Shown here piece after piece: positions 63,871 to 64,000 of a DNA stretch of 64,000 nt. How positions within the stretch are numbered: position 1 is the first letter of the stretch; each line of letters begins with the position of its first letter. Position numbers and translations under genes: made by a program. The notes under the pieces are model-generated. The model ran no database searches. It saw nothing but the letters and a program-made list of their open reading frames with translations, and was not told the DNA's origin. The stretch comes from an uncultured Campylobacter sp. (lineage in GTDB: Bacteria > Campylobacterota > Campylobacteria > Campylobacterales > Campylobacteraceae), in assembly GCF_938045345.1 (NCBI RefSeq), contig NZ_CALIMS010000053.1:8734-72733 (forward strand). Direction: 5' to 3'.

Positions 63871-64000
63871 AATTCTAGGGATTTTGGAATTTCAAAGCTC
63901 GCTCGTCCGCACATAAGGTGAATTTTTTATGAATTTCGCACAGCCCCCTAAATTTAAGGATAAATTCAAAACTCTAAGCTTAAAATTTCATCGTAGCGGG
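63871..64000. other. Intergenic end of window
   Basis: The last 130 bases are upstream of the DUF3137-like gene and hold AAATTT strings. The last 10 bases (CATCGTAGCGGG) cannot be assigned. Confidence 0.4.

Overview
The window reads as a chromosomal segment of an oral-type Campylobacter with a fairly high GC content for the genus. C. gracilis or a close relative is my best guess; this rests on gene content, gene order and base composition, not on a database match. Several blocks keep the gene order I recall from C. jejuni: dnaJ / racR-racS-recR (Cj1260c-Cj1263), murC / membrane protein / mutS2 (Cj1054c-Cj1052c), and Fe-S protein-hemN-DUF2603-argF-hemB / ribA-rsmG (Cj0991c-Cj0997). The DNA is saturated with AAATTT and AAATTTTAAAATTT strings, in intergenic gaps and inside genes. 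GTG and TTG start codons are common.

Layout. 1-800: repeat-rich non-coding DNA. 0.8-8.2 kb: a small membrane protein, an amidohydrolase, a MATE exporter overlapping a YgjP-type metalloprotease, a frameshifted membrane gene, a hypothetical gene and an AT-rich YkvI-type permease that looks acquired. 8.4-17.1 kb: dnaJ, the RacRS two-component system, recR, murC, a Gln/Asn-rich membrane protein and mutS2. 17.1-18.3 kb: a 1.2 kb gap holding four long GC-rich hairpin elements, with a relative at 2.55 kb. 18.3-25.5 kb: a short CorA-type transporter, a SUKH-like protein, two O6-alkylguanine-DNA-alkyltransferase relatives with a decayed gene between them, a membrane protein made of two repeated halves, a peptidase E with a Tat-like leader, and a MutY-like glycosylase lacking the iron-sulfur cysteines. 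25.5-31 kb: an accessory island on the + strand of small immunity-like genes (Imm53, DUF4272 and others), tandem paralogue pairs and several broken genes.

31.6-50 kb: thiol peroxidase, then the long minus-strand translation and transcription block. In transcription order this is tRNA-Thr(TGT)-Tyr-Gly-Thr(GGT)-tuf-rpmG-tRNA-Trp-secE-nusG-rplK-rplA-rplJ-rplL-rpoB-rpoC-doxX and rpsL-rpsG-fusA. The tRNA-tuf part starts from a perfect consensus sigma-70 promoter and has the same order as the E. coli tufB operon. 50.1-60.7 kb: a short coiled-coil protein, the haem/arginine operon (hemB, two small genes, argF, DUF2603, hemN, Fe-S protein), the divergent ribA-rsmG operon, a ClC chloride transporter and a BON-LysM protein. 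61-64 kb: an AT-rich membrane protein, a broken short gene, an IS1595-family insertion sequence and a DUF3137-like protein.

The core genes look intact and ordinary. The unusual material is (i) the immunity-like island, including what looks like a leftover toxin tail whose stop codon overlaps the Imm53 start; (ii) a family of hairpin repeats; (iii) long low-complexity insertions in three otherwise conserved proteins; and (iv) an unusual number of genes broken by one stop or one frameshift. No CRISPR array, rRNA operon or prophage was seen.
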